64,000 bases of DNA. Source: Acidobacteriota bacterium (GTDB lineage Bacteria; Acidobacteriota; Blastocatellia; Pyrinomonadales; Pyrinomonadaceae). Below the pieces are notes generated by a model. It was given only the letters and a program-made list of their open reading frames with translations. It was not told where the DNA came from and made no database searches. Both the position numbers and the translations under genes were made by a program. The stretch is taken from contig JAHBSJ010000012.1 of NCBI GenBank assembly GCA_019639155.1, positions 43,356 to 107,355 on the forward strand, written 5' to 3'. Below are positions 27,024 through 35,953 of this stretch, piece by piece. Each line of letters opens with the position of its first letter. The first letter of the stretch is position 1.

Positions 27024-29444
27024 ATGGTCGAGATGGATGATTTTTCCGTAACACTCGCTGACAACGACGCGATGGAGCCGATGATGCAGATCCCTGAGGA
27101 ACTGCCCGTGCTGCCGCTTCGCGATATCGTTATCTATCCATTTATGATCGTGCCGCTGTTCGTTTCGCGGGACAGGTCGATCGGTGCCGTCGAAAAGGCA
27201 CTCGGTCAGGACCGAATGATACTCCTCGTATCGCAGCGTGATGTAAACAAAGAAGAGCCGGAGAAAAAGGACCTATACGAGGTCGGCACTGTCGCAATAA
27301 TTATGCGGATGCTGAAGCTGCCGGACGGCCGCATACGCATTCTTATACAAGGGCTTTCACGCTGTCGAATCGATTCTGTCTCGACTGGCGGCGACCACAT
27401 CCGTGCCAAAGTCACACCTATTTCGGAGCCGCTGGCACCAGATAACACGCTTGAGGTGGAGGCTCTTATAAGGAACGTCCGCGGTGCAATGGATCGCGCC
27501 GCATCGCTCGGTAAGAATATCTCGCCGGAGGTGCTTGCGATAATCGCAAATCTTGACGACGCCGGACGTGTTGCGGACCTGGCTGCGTCCAATTTGGAAT
27601 TGAAGGTCGAAAGTGCTCAGAGCGTTCTGGATATCGAAGACCCGATCGCTCGGCTGCATAGAGTGAACGATCTGCTTAACAAGGAGATCGACGTTTTGAC
27701 CGTTCAGCAGGAGATCAACACTCAGGCTCGCGCAGATATCGATAGGTCACAGCGAGAATATTTCCTCCGGCAGCAGCTTCGAGCCATCCAGAACGAACTC
27801 GGCGAGGGAAATGAACTTTCCGAAGAGATAGATCAGTACCGTGAAAAGATCGCAAAGGCCCAAATGCCCGAGGCGGCTGAGCAGGAAGCCCTGCGTCAGC
27901 TCAAAAAACTCGAGCGGATGCACCCTGACACGGCAGAGACCGCGACGCTTCGTAATTGGCTCGACATAATGACCGACCTGCCTTGGGACGAGGCAAGCGA
28001 GGATAATCTCGACCTCATTAAGGCACAGGAGATCCTTGACGAGGATCATTACGGCCTTGAACGGGTCAAAGAACGCATAATTGAAGCTCTGGCCGTCAGA
28101 AAACTCAGAAAGAAGCCGCGCGGTTCGATACTTTGTCTTGTCGGTCCGCCGGGCGTCGGCAAAACGTCGCTGGGACGTTCCGTCGCGAGGGCCCTTGACC
28201 GGAAATTTGTCAGATTGAGTCTGGGCGGACTGCATGATGAAGCGGAGATCCGCGGCCATCGGCGTACATACGTCGGTGCGATGCCCGGCCGCATCATTCA
28301 GGCGGTTCAGCAGGCCGGCACGAACAATCCGCTGATAATGCTCGATGAGATCGACAAGGTCGGTGCGGATTTTCGCGGCGACCCATCTAGCGCACTGCTC
28401 GAAGTTCTCGATCCCGAACAGAATTTCGCCTTTCGTGACAATTACCTCGGGATCACATTCGATCTTTCGAATGTGATGTTCATGACGACCGCGAATATGC
28501 TCGACACCATTCAGCCGGCGCTTCGAGACCGAATGGAGATCATCACGCTTTCCGGATATACGGAAGAGGAAAAGGTCCAGATCGCCCGACGGCATCTGAT
28601 ACCGAAGCAGATCGAGGAAAACGGCCTCAGAAAACGCGATATCCGATTCGACCAAAAGGCTATCGCCCGTATCGTCAGTGAATACACACGCGAAGCCGGA
28701 CTGCGGCATTTGGAACGCGAGATCGGCAAAGTTTGCCGCAAGGTCGCACGTGAGCGAGCGGAACTCGAGGACAAGTTCAAACCGGTCAAGATATCTGTTG
28801 AGAATCTTAAGAAGTATCTGCGTACGCCGAAGGTCTTCAACGAAGAAGCGCTGAAGAAAGACGAGATCGGCACCGCAACAGGACTCGCGTGGACCGCGGT
28901 CGGCGGTGACATTCTTTTCATTGAGGCAATTCGCACGAAGGGAAAAGGAAAGCTTACGCTGACAGGGCAGCTTGGCGAGGTGATGCAGGAATCAGCACAG
29001 GCGGCCTTTTCATACGCCAAAGCACGAGCCGAATCTCTCGGCATCGACCCGGAAGTGTTCGAAACCACGGACATACATATTCATCTCCCTGAAGGTGCGA
29101 TACCAAAAGACGGGCCGAGTGCCGGCATCACTATGGCGACCGCTTTGGTATCTGTGTTGTCGCAAAAGCCTGTTCGAAAGGACGTGGCGATGACCGGCGA
29201 GATCACTCTCCGGGGGAATGTCCTGCCCGTCGGCGGCATCAAGGAAAAGCTGCTTGCTGCGAGGCGTGCGAAGATCAAAACCGTCATTCTGCCCGAGCCC
29301 AATAGGCGCGATCTGGACGACCTTCCGCAGGAAGTTCGCGACGATTTGAACTTTATATTTGTGGACAACGTGGTCCGGGTCTTTGAAACGGCATTGATGA
29401 GCAGTAAAACGCCGTCAAGAAGGGCGAAAACCTCCAAAAAATAA
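27024..29444 (+). CDS. lon: ATP-dependent protease Lon
   Basis: An 806-residue cytosolic protease of misfolded and regulatory proteins. Domains: N-terminal LON substrate-binding region (LPVLPLRDIVIYPFMIVPLFV, residues about 29-50, to 230), coiled-coil, AAA+ module with Walker A GPPGVGKTS (about 374-382) and Walker B IMLDEIDKV, and the C-terminal protease with catalytic dyad S699 (DGPSAG) and K742 (GGIKEK). Length matches bacterial LonA. No CIRCE or heat-shock promoter was recognised upstream. Confidence 0.98.
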   Translation: MVEMDDFSVTLADNDAMEPMMQIPEELPVLPLRDIVIYPFMIVPLFVSRDRSIGAVEKALGQDRMILLVSQRDVNKEEPEKKDLYEVGTVAIIMRMLKLPDGRIRILIQGLSRCRIDSVSTGGDHIRAKVTPISEPLAPDNTLEVEALIRNVRGAMDRAASLGKNISPEVLAIIANLDDAGRVADLAASNLELKVESAQSVLDIEDPIARLHRVNDLLNKEIDVLTVQQEINTQARADIDRSQREYFLRQQLRAIQNELGEGNELSEEIDQYREKIAKAQMPEAAEQEALRQLKKLERMHPDTAETATLRNWLDIMTDLPWDEASEDNLDLIKAQEILDEDHYGLERVKERIIEALAVRKLRKKPRGSILCLVGPPGVGKTSLGRSVARALDRKFVRLSLGGLHDEAEIRGHRRTYVGAMPGRIIQAVQQAGTNNPLIMLDEIDKVGADFRGDPSSALLEVLDPEQNFAFRDNYLGITFDLSNVMFMTTANMLDTIQPALRDRMEIITLSGYTEEEKVQIARRHLIPKQIEENGLRKRDIRFDQKAIARIVSEYTREAGLRHLEREIGKVCRKVARERAELEDKFKPVKISVENLKKYLRTPKVFNEEALKKDEIGTATGLAWTAVGGDILFIEAIRTKGKGKLTLTGQLGEVMQESAQAAFSYAKARAESLGIDPEVFETTDIHIHLPEGAIPKDGPSAGITMATALVSVLSQKPVRKDVAMTGEITLRGNVLPVGGIKEKLLAARRAKIKTVILPEPNRRDLDDLPQEVRDDLNFIFVDNVVRVFETALMSSKTPSRRAKTSKK

Positions 29445-29605
29445 GGGGTTACGGTTCCGGCGTTGGAAACGGGTTTTGACTTAGAACGTAGAGAAGTGCT
29501 AACTTTAAAAGATATAACGGCGGGATGCGTTGGTTTTTTGCAACAAAAACAATGCATTCTCGTTGAAATATAACGGCATCCAACTTTCTTATCCGGATGC
29601 CGGGC

Positions 29606-29612
29606 ATATAAT
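29606..29612 (+). promoter_or_regulatory. Possible -10 element for the lytic transglycosylase gene
   Basis: CATATAAT lies 27 bases before the start codon at 29639; the -35 region is weak. Just upstream CGGCATCC (29574-29581) and GGATGCCG (29595-29602) form a hairpin without a T-run, which might end lon transcription poorly or overlap the -35. Confidence 0.35.
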
Positions 29613-29638
29613 TGCGTCGGCCCAATTGACGTCAAATA

Positions 29639-31420
29639 ATGATAAAAAGCTTTTTTAAGACAAGTCTTACGTTTCTCTCCGTTTACTGCATTTTGAGCGT
29701 TTCGCTGTTCGCACAGGTTACCAGCGAAACCCGCACAAACGAGGTGCGAAACGCGGAAAGCAATATCCGCAAGCTGTTGGAAGATGCGGGACGTTCCTTT
29801 AACGAAGGCATGCTAGCGTATGAGGACGGCAACTTTGCCGAGGCCGGAGCGAAGTTCAACAAGTCGGTTGAAACATTCCTTTACTCGACAATAAATATTC
29901 AAAAAGAGGCGCGTCTGCAGGGCTGCTACAACCAGCTTATCGAGACCGTTTACCTGATCGAATTTCCGTCTGAAACCAAACTTCCTCAGATCCGCAGCCT
30001 TGTCGCCACGTGCGGCTGGAACATCAGCAATGAAAAGGCCGACCGTCTGGTCAGCCTTGTTCGTTCAGCGCTTTCCAAGACGCCGAATACGGCGGTTGCA
30101 GCTAACGGCACAGCCGTTCCCCGAGATCTGCAGGCACGGGTAGGATTCAACACTCAGGAATTCGAGCCGTCGCCCTTGGACGAACTCTCGAAACTTCAGC
30201 TGACGCCTGAGGAGTTGGACGTTAACAACCCTGTTGCCCAGCAGCAGTACGTCTACATCCAGCAGGCAGTTGCCAACCGCTCCCTCGGGTTTTCCTTTCA
30301 GGTCCACCCGATGATCCAGCAGTACATCAACTACTATCAGGGCCGCGGACGCAAAACGATGGAGGTCGGGCTGTACCGTTCGGGAATGTTCATGCGTATG
30401 GCACGTAGGATCTTTCGCGAAGAAGGTGTTCCTGAGAACGTCGCTTGGCTTGGTCAGGTTGAAAGTGCCTGGAAACCGAGCGCGATGTCGCACATGGCCG
30501 CCTCGGGTCTGTGGCAGTTCATCCCCGGAACCGGAGCACGCTACGGTCTTCGCAGGACGGCCTATGTTGACGAACGCAACAGCTTTGAAGAGGCAACTCG
30601 AGCTTCGGCACGTTACCTCAAATTCCTCGCAAATCGTTACGGCGGCAATTGGGAACTCGCAATGGCGGGCTACAACTGCGGTGAAGGGAACGTTGACCGT
30701 GCGATACGCCGTGCCGGCGTCGCTAATTTCTGGGCGGCATATCCGTATTTGCCGCAGGAAACCCGCAACTACGTTCCGAATATCCTCGCTACGATCCTGA
30801 TCGCGAATAATCCGCATCAGTACGGCTTTGGACATATTCGTCCTGCGGCTCCGCTGGTTTATGACCGCGTCCGAGTTCCGCCTTCTACCAACCTCGCGAT
30901 CATCGCGCAGGCGTCCGATACGACGGTTCAGTATCTCCGATATCTGAATCCGCATCTGCGGACCAACCAGACGCCGCCTGAACCGTACGTGATCAATGTG
31001 CCGCTGAACAAAGGCAACGAGGTCGTGGCGGTATTCCGCAGAATGCCGGCGACGAACATTAACAACAATAACCTCGCGAATGCTGCTTCCGGCGAAACTT
31101 GGCAGACCATTTCCAACAAGACGGGCGTATCCGTCGCTGAGCTGATGGCGGCCAATCCCGGCATGAAGACCCCGCAAGGCAAAGTATTCGTTCCGGTCCG
31201 TGGAAACAATGTCGCAGCGACGAGCTTTACACGACCCACCAATGCTGCGGCACCTGCTGCGGCCCCTGGCGTCAGGACGGTTAAAGCAAGGGCAGGAGAC
31301 ACTGTCCGCAAGGTTGCCGAACGCAATGGCGTCGATGCGACGGAACTTGCGAAATTCAATGGCCTGCTGCCTAACTCTGTGCTTCCGGCCGGCCGCGAGA
31401 TCAAAATACCTGCTAAATGA
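29639..31420 (+). CDS. Membrane-bound lytic transglycosylase with two LysM domains (MltD-like)
   Basis: A 593-residue exported protein (signal peptide residues 1-25, ending LFAQ) that cleaves glycan strands. After a helical N-terminal region, a goose-lysozyme-like SLT domain occupies about residues 245-370, with the catalytic Glu in GQVESAWKP and the motifs GLWQFIPGTGARYGL and MAGYNCGEGNV. Two LysM peptidoglycan-binding modules end the protein (about 475-520, SGETWQTISNKTGVS; and 545-590, ARAGDTVRKVAERNGVD). No lipobox is seen, so it may be soluble. A strong terminator follows. Confidence 0.94.
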   Translation: MIKSFFKTSLTFLSVYCILSVSLFAQVTSETRTNEVRNAESNIRKLLEDAGRSFNEGMLAYEDGNFAEAGAKFNKSVETFLYSTINIQKEARLQGCYNQLIETVYLIEFPSETKLPQIRSLVATCGWNISNEKADRLVSLVRSALSKTPNTAVAANGTAVPRDLQARVGFNTQEFEPSPLDELSKLQLTPEELDVNNPVAQQQYVYIQQAVANRSLGFSFQVHPMIQQYINYYQGRGRKTMEVGLYRSGMFMRMARRIFREEGVPENVAWLGQVESAWKPSAMSHMAASGLWQFIPGTGARYGLRRTAYVDERNSFEEATRASARYLKFLANRYGGNWELAMAGYNCGEGNVDRAIRRAGVANFWAAYPYLPQETRNYVPNILATILIANNPHQYGFGHIRPAAPLVYDRVRVPPSTNLAIIAQASDTTVQYLRYLNPHLRTNQTPPEPYVINVPLNKGNEVVAVFRRMPATNINNNNLANAASGETWQTISNKTGVSVAELMAANPGMKTPQGKVFVPVRGNNVAATSFTRPTNAAAPAAAPGVRTVKARAGDTVRKVAERNGVDATELAKFNGLLPNSVLPAGREIKIPAK

Positions 31421-31444
31421 TCGGGTGAATAATTGAGCAAAATT

Positions 31445-31471
31445 GGCCGATGCCGCAGCATCGGCCTTTTT
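31445..31471 (+). terminator. Rho-independent terminator after the lytic transglycosylase gene
   Basis: GGCCGATGC and GCATCGGCC form a perfect 9-bp stem around the tetraloop CGCA, followed by TTTTT. Confidence 0.95.
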
Positions 31472-31478
31472 GTTTGAT

Positions 31479-31514
31479 TTGACCTAATATTGAAATGTAA
31501 CTATACTTGTTACA
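31479..31514 (+). promoter_or_regulatory. Promoter with embedded palindromic operator of the Rrf2 regulator
   Basis: TTGACC (31479-31484), a 17-base spacer and TATACT (31502-31507) form a near-consensus promoter. A perfect inverted repeat TGTAAC-N7-GTTACA (31496-31514) covers the -10 and the predicted start site, a typical autoregulatory operator. The start codon at 31516 is at or within two bases of +1, so the mRNA should be leaderless. Confidence 0.75.
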
Positions 31515-31515
31515 G

Positions 31516-31959
31516 ATGGCGGCAAACAGTCAATTTTCAATGGCATTGCATGTTCTCGCATACCTTGCGATGACGGGCGACGAGAACGTCAAGTCCGATT
31601 GTATTGCGGAGAGCGTTAACACGAATGCCGTCGTCATACGTCGTTTGCTTGGTCAACTTCGCGAGGCAGGGTTGGTTCGGTCGCAAACAGGAGCTGCAGG
31701 TGGCACGCGTCTTTCTCGGCCTCCGCAAGAGCTGCAGCTTTGCGATATTTATAAGGCTGTGTGCGACGGAAAGGTGTTCGCTCTGCATGCACGTACGCCG
31801 AATCCCGAATGCCCGATCGGGCGAAATATTGAAGCGGTTCTTTCGGAACTGCAGTCTGCGATCGACAGGTCGGTCGTCGAGCGGCTCGGTGAATATTCGC
31901 TTGCAGATATTCTGACAATGGTCGAGCACAACAGTTTTAAGGACGCGTGGTCGGTTTAA
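31516..31959 (+). CDS. Rrf2-family transcriptional regulator (YwnA-like, no iron-sulphur ligands)
   Basis: A 147-residue winged-helix regulator: N-terminal recognition domain (SMALHVLAYLAMTGDENVKS..NAVVIRRLLGQLREAGLV) and a wing (TGAAGGTRLSRPP). The C-terminal half has only one cysteine in the cluster region (PNPECPIG), not the three used by IscR/NsrR for a [2Fe-2S] cluster, so it is more like the YwnA/HypR thiol-sensing group. I took ATG 31516. It is followed at six bases by two oxidoreductase genes, which it probably controls together with itself, perhaps in response to electrophile or quinone stress. Confidence 0.9.
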   Translation: MAANSQFSMALHVLAYLAMTGDENVKSDCIAESVNTNAVVIRRLLGQLREAGLVRSQTGAAGGTRLSRPPQELQLCDIYKAVCDGKVFALHARTPNPECPIGRNIEAVLSELQSAIDRSVVERLGEYSLADILTMVEHNSFKDAWSV

Positions 31960-31965
31960 CCAATT

Positions 31966-32994
31966 ATGTGGGCTTACGAATTACAGGAATTCGGGATCGA
32001 CGGACTTCGCAGGACGGAGCAGCCTGATCCTGTGCCCGGTTTGGGCGAGGTCGTTGTCAAACTGCACGCCTCGTCGCTGAATTTTCGAGACCTTATGGTC
32101 GTCGAAGGAACTTATAATCCGCGGATGAAACTGCCCGCGATTCCGTTTTCGGACGGAGCCGGCGAGGTCGTCTCGGTCGGCGGCGGCGTCACCAAATGGC
32201 AGGCAGGCGACCGCGTGATGCCCATCTTTGCTCAGCTTTGGATGGACGGCGACCCAAATGCGGAGATACGCAGATCGTCGCTCGGTGCCGGCCGTCCTTG
32301 GGACGGCACGCTTCGCGAATATGCCGTCTTTAACGAGAACGGACTTGTGGCGATACCCACATTTCTGGATTACGGCCAGGCTGCAACCCTTCCGTGTGCC
32401 GCGTTGACGGCCTGGCATGCATTGATAAAATCGGGCGGCATCAAACCCGGCGATACTGTGGTCACGCTGGGGACCGGAGGAGTGTCGATCTTCGCATTAC
32501 AGTTTGCGAGGATGGCGGGAGCTCGGGTCATCGCGACGTCTAGCAGCGATCAAAAGCTCGCAAGGCTAAAAGAGCTTGGGGCCGACGAGACAATAAACTA
32601 TCGAGAAAGCGAGGATTGGGATAAAGCCGTGCTTGAACTCACATCAGGCCGCGGTGCCGATCACGTTGTTGAGGTTGGCGGTGCCGACACGCTGCCGCGG
32701 TCGATAAATGCGACCCGTTTTGGCGGGCATATCGCAATGATAGGTGCGTTGACAGGTGCCGCGTCGTTCAACCCTACATCGGTTTTTATGAAAGCGGTGC
32801 GGGTTCAGGGGATTTACGTCGGCAACCGAAGGATGTTTGAAGAAATGGTGCAGGCGATCGAGGTCAATGGATCGAAGCCAATGATCGATACGGTGTTTGG
32901 GTTTGACGATGTCGCCGCGGCACTGAACCATATGAAACAGGGAAGCCATTTCGGGAAGATCGTAATTGATTATAGCAAAGGAGGGCTGCAGTGA
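31966..32994 (+). CDS. Medium-chain NAD(P)-dependent dehydrogenase, quinone-reductase-like
   Basis: A 342-residue MDR-family enzyme with an N-terminal GroES-like domain (LGEVVVKLHASSLNFRD; PFSDGAGEVVSVG) and a Rossmann domain (GTGGVSIFALQFARMAGARVIATSSS, about residues 167-190). The catalytic and structural zinc cysteines of alcohol dehydrogenases are missing, so it is probably a zinc-independent quinone or enone reductase. It overlaps the next gene by four bases (GTGA) and lies six bases after the Rrf2 gene, forming one operon. Confidence 0.9.
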   Translation: MWAYELQEFGIDGLRRTEQPDPVPGLGEVVVKLHASSLNFRDLMVVEGTYNPRMKLPAIPFSDGAGEVVSVGGGVTKWQAGDRVMPIFAQLWMDGDPNAEIRRSSLGAGRPWDGTLREYAVFNENGLVAIPTFLDYGQAATLPCAALTAWHALIKSGGIKPGDTVVTLGTGGVSIFALQFARMAGARVIATSSSDQKLARLKELGADETINYRESEDWDKAVLELTSGRGADHVVEVGGADTLPRSINATRFGGHIAMIGALTGAASFNPTSVFMKAVRVQGIYVGNRRMFEEMVQAIEVNGSKPMIDTVFGFDDVAAALNHMKQGSHFGKIVIDYSKGGLQ

Positions 32995-33629
32995 AGTTAG
33001 GGTTCATAGGTTCGGGGCCTGTTTCGCAGGTTCTTGGAAAAGCATACGCAGAGCGCGGGCACGAGGTGATGTTGAGCTCGCGAGACATCAGCAAGCTTGC
33101 GGCCTGGTCCGAGGAGGCAGGCGAGAACGCCCGCGTCGGCACGTTCGCCGAGGCCGCCGCATTCGGCGAGATAGTCTTTATTTCTGTACGCAACGATATT
33201 GTTTTCGACGCGATCGGGATGGCGGGCGGCGACAACTTGTCCGGTAAGGCCATTGTTGATCTTACAAATCCGATGGACTTTTCCGGAGGGATGCCTCCGA
33301 AGTTCACCGCCGAGGTCGGGGGATCGCTAGGCGAGCGGATCCAGCGGGCTTTGCCTGATTCTGACGTCGTCAAAGCATTCAATACCATTGGCATCGCTGT
33401 GATGACCGATCCGATGTTCGACGGGCAGGCGGCCACACATTTCATTGCGGGGAACAGCGAAACGGCGAAATCAGCCGTGGCCGAACTTATAGCAGAATTT
33501 GGTTGGGACGTCGTTGACGTAGGCGGCATCGAGCAGTCCTTTTATTTGGAAGCACTCGCGATGCTGTGGGTCAATTACGCATTAAAAGAGGGAAGTTGGA
33601 GCCAGGCGTTCAAGCTCCTGCGTCGATAA
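32991..33629 (+). CDS. NADPH-dependent F420 reductase-like NAD(P)-binding protein
   Basis: A 212-residue single-domain Rossmann protein (MKLGFIGSGPVSQVLGKAYAE at the N-terminus, in parts; GxGxxS) with HEVMLSSRD and the ADNVVKAFNT-like segment DVVKAFNTIG, as in F420H2:NADP oxidoreductase-like and SapB/NPDR proteins. The start is GTG 32991, overlapping the stop of the dehydrogenase. True F420 use is unproven; many relatives use other substrates. Third gene of the Rrf2 operon. Confidence 0.82.
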   Translation: MKLGFIGSGPVSQVLGKAYAERGHEVMLSSRDISKLAAWSEEAGENARVGTFAEAAAFGEIVFISVRNDIVFDAIGMAGGDNLSGKAIVDLTNPMDFSGGMPPKFTAEVGGSLGERIQRALPDSDVVKAFNTIGIAVMTDPMFDGQAATHFIAGNSETAKSAVAELIAEFGWDVVDVGGIEQSFYLEALAMLWVNYALKEGSWSQAFKLLRR

Positions 33630-33705
33630 CGGCGACGCCGTGATTTGAAATTCGGAGCGGGATTTCGTTTATTTTATTAAGACAGTACAATATTGAGGAG
33701 AAAAA

Positions 33706-34032
33706 ATGGCACATTTTACAAAAGAGGCAAACGAGAATAACTTTCAGGCAGACGTCCTGAATTCGGACAAGCCGGTTCTGGTGGATTTTTGGGCAGAATG
33801 GTGCGGACCTTGCCGCATGATCGCTCCGACACTTGAGGAGTTGGCCGAAAAGTATCAGGGCAAGGCAGAAGTTTACAAGATGAACGTAGATGAGAATCCC
33901 GTTACACCGAATAATTTTGGCGTTCGGGCGATCCCGACGCTCATACTGTTCAAAGGCGGCCAGGAACAGGAACGTGTCGTAGGCATGGTCAGCCTGGATG
34001 GCCTGTCGAAACTCGTCGAAAAGTACGCCTAG
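33706..34032 (+). CDS. trxA: Thioredoxin
   Basis: A 108-residue cytosolic dithiol oxidoreductase with the active site W32-C33-G-P-C36 and the cis-proline loop (VRAIPTLILFKGG). It supplies electrons to many reductases, including ArsC of this window. GAGGAG precedes the ATG, and a bidirectional terminator follows. Length and motifs are standard. Confidence 0.98.
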   Translation: MAHFTKEANENNFQADVLNSDKPVLVDFWAEWCGPCRMIAPTLEELAEKYQGKAEVYKMNVDENPVTPNNFGVRAIPTLILFKGGQEQERVVGMVSLDGLSKLVEKYA

Positions 34033-34055
34033 ACAGGAACAACTGAAAGAAAAAA

Positions 34056-34082
34056 GGCAGGGCTTTATCAGCCCTGCCTTTT
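34056..34082. terminator. Bidirectional terminator between trxA and the secreted repeat protein gene
   Basis: GGCAGGGCT and AGCCCTGCC form a 9-bp stem around TTATC (34056-34078), with TTTT on the right and six A on the left, which serve as U-tracts on either strand. Confidence 0.92.
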
Positions 34083-34100
34083 CTAGTTTCTGAATCCGTA

Positions 34101-35750
34101 TCAGTGTACGTCGTAGCCCGTCGGGATATCTTCAGATGTACCCCAATCCTTGAATCCGAATCCGCCGGTCGATCTGAGGAAGAAGAACGCCGATGCATTA
34201 GGTGTCGTACTCGGCCTCCAAATTCCGATATCCGTTCGTCCGTCGCCGTCGTAATCGCCCTGAACTTCGTAATCAGTACCAAAGACGCCCCAATTGGCCC
34301 AAATGACCGGAGCGCCCGAACTTGGGCGTATGATCCAAAGGATATTGCCGCCATTATTTCGAGTAACAGCAAGGTCGGTGCGTCCGTCGCCGTCGTAGTC
34401 GCCTGGAACGAAATTATCCGTCGCCAATCCCCACGAGACATACTGAGCCGTACCCGAACCCGAAAGCAGAGCGATGAAAACCATCTGCCCGGCACCGATG
34501 TCGCGGATCACGCCGAAATCAGCCTTTCCGTCGCCGTCATAGTCGCCGGGAACAGCACTGTCGCTGCCGAGTCCCCACGAAACCGCCGTCTGCACCTGAT
34601 TCAGGCTAGAAAAATACCAGAACGTACTCGGGTCGGTCGGATTTGAACCTTGACGATATATCGCAGGGTCCGATTTGCCGTCGCCGTCATAGTCGCGAAC
34701 GATGAAAGGATCGTCGCCTGCCTGGCCAAAGGCTATAAATTGAGCGGTCGCATCCGAGCTTCTCAGAATATAGAAACCCGAATTGCGGCCTGCAGCCTGA
34801 CGCCAAACCGTGTAATCAGCTCTGCCGTCGCCGTCAAAATCGCCGGGTGTGACAAAATCGCTATTCAGTCCCCACGGCTGTACGGTATCGATGAAGGTCT
34901 CGTTGGTTCGGTTATAGAAGGTCAGCTGTCCGCCGAGGCCACCCGGACCGGGACGCACGAGAGCAAAGTCGGTCAAACGATCGCCGTCGAAATCGACATT
35001 CGGTTTCTGAGCCTGCCCGCAGCGTGTGTAGCCCGAAGCAGTATTCTTGGGGATGGGGTTAGTGACGATATAAGTGTCATTATTGTTATTGTCAGTATCC
35101 CTGCAGCCACCGAGTTTTCTGATCACTCCCTGAGTGGACGCCAAGGCGACGCCATTGTTGGCAAGGGTGCCACCCTCACCGTTGTTCGAGACACCGTAGG
35201 AAATGAGATCAATGATGTTCGGGTCCGGGAGCGGACACGGCGTCGCAGTAGCGCCGCACGTGTTGATCGGGAAGTTTGCCGCAACTACGAGGGCTACCTT
35301 GCCGCTAGCTCCGGACATAGAAAGGTTGGTTGTCGTCGCATCCGGATTCGGCACGGGAACACCGCCGGCCCCGGCACCTCCGGTCTGCACAAGAAAATAC
35401 TGTCCCGGCTGCAGAGTGACGTTCGGAAGTGCGAAAGCGTTTGTTGCCGTACTCGCAAATTGCCCTGTCGCGGAACCGTAATATAGCGACAGCCCGTTGA
35501 GTGACTGAGCCGTCGCCGAAATATTCCGCAGTTCGACGTAGTCATTGTTATAGACGCCGGTCGCTCCGCCGCCGCCGCCGTAGACCTGGCTAATGGTGAT
35601 GGTCGTGCTGACCATGGCCGCGTCGGGTCTCGTGATGTCAAATTTCACGCGTTTCGCTTTTTGTGCCGAAACAATGGAAGGAACCGCAGCACATACTGCA
35701 AAAACTGCCGCAGCTGCAAAAAGACTGCCGAATATAGATCTCGCTTTCAT
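34101..35750 (-). CDS. Secreted protein with lamin-tail-like domain and six FG-GAP/VCBS-like repeats
   Basis: A 549-residue exported protein (signal peptide residues 1-29, ending SAQ). Residues about 48-220 look like a lamin-tail domain (ISQVYGGGGGATGVYNNDYVELRN, in parts; LQPGQYFLVQ). Six repeats of about 47 residues follow (from about 265), each opening with a calcium-loop-like D-[FY]-DGD-x-x-x-D and ending in a WG turn, for example DYDGDGRTDIGIWRPS. They probably form a beta-propeller outside the cell. The same type of repeat block ends the sugar dehydrogenase at 55348. GAGGAG precedes the ATG. Confidence 0.85.
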   Translation of the reverse strand: MKARSIFGSLFAAAAVFAVCAAVPSIVSAQKAKRVKFDITRPDAAMVSTTITISQVYGGGGGATGVYNNDYVELRNISATAQSLNGLSLYYGSATGQFASTATNAFALPNVTLQPGQYFLVQTGGAGAGGVPVPNPDATTTNLSMSGASGKVALVVAANFPINTCGATATPCPLPDPNIIDLISYGVSNNGEGGTLANNGVALASTQGVIRKLGGCRDTDNNNNDTYIVTNPIPKNTASGYTRCGQAQKPNVDFDGDRLTDFALVRPGPGGLGGQLTFYNRTNETFIDTVQPWGLNSDFVTPGDFDGDGRADYTVWRQAAGRNSGFYILRSSDATAQFIAFGQAGDDPFIVRDYDGDGKSDPAIYRQGSNPTDPSTFWYFSSLNQVQTAVSWGLGSDSAVPGDYDGDGKADFGVIRDIGAGQMVFIALLSGSGTAQYVSWGLATDNFVPGDYDGDGRTDLAVTRNNGGNILWIIRPSSGAPVIWANWGVFGTDYEVQGDYDGDGRTDIGIWRPSTTPNASAFFFLRSTGGFGFKDWGTSEDIPTGYDVH

Positions 35751-35953
35751 ATAAACTCCTCGAGCCGTGTAAAGAAAATAGCCTTATCGGTTTGTCGCCG
35801 CGTCTCCCGGCGGCAACCGCGAATATAGTTGGCGGTTCAATTAAGACTTGGCAGAATCATAGCATAAATAATTGAAAATGCTAGCCTGAACGCGGATTTT
35901 TTGTCGCCGACGGCCTCAATTATCTGTTACAATTTCAGCAACATAAAAGCGTG

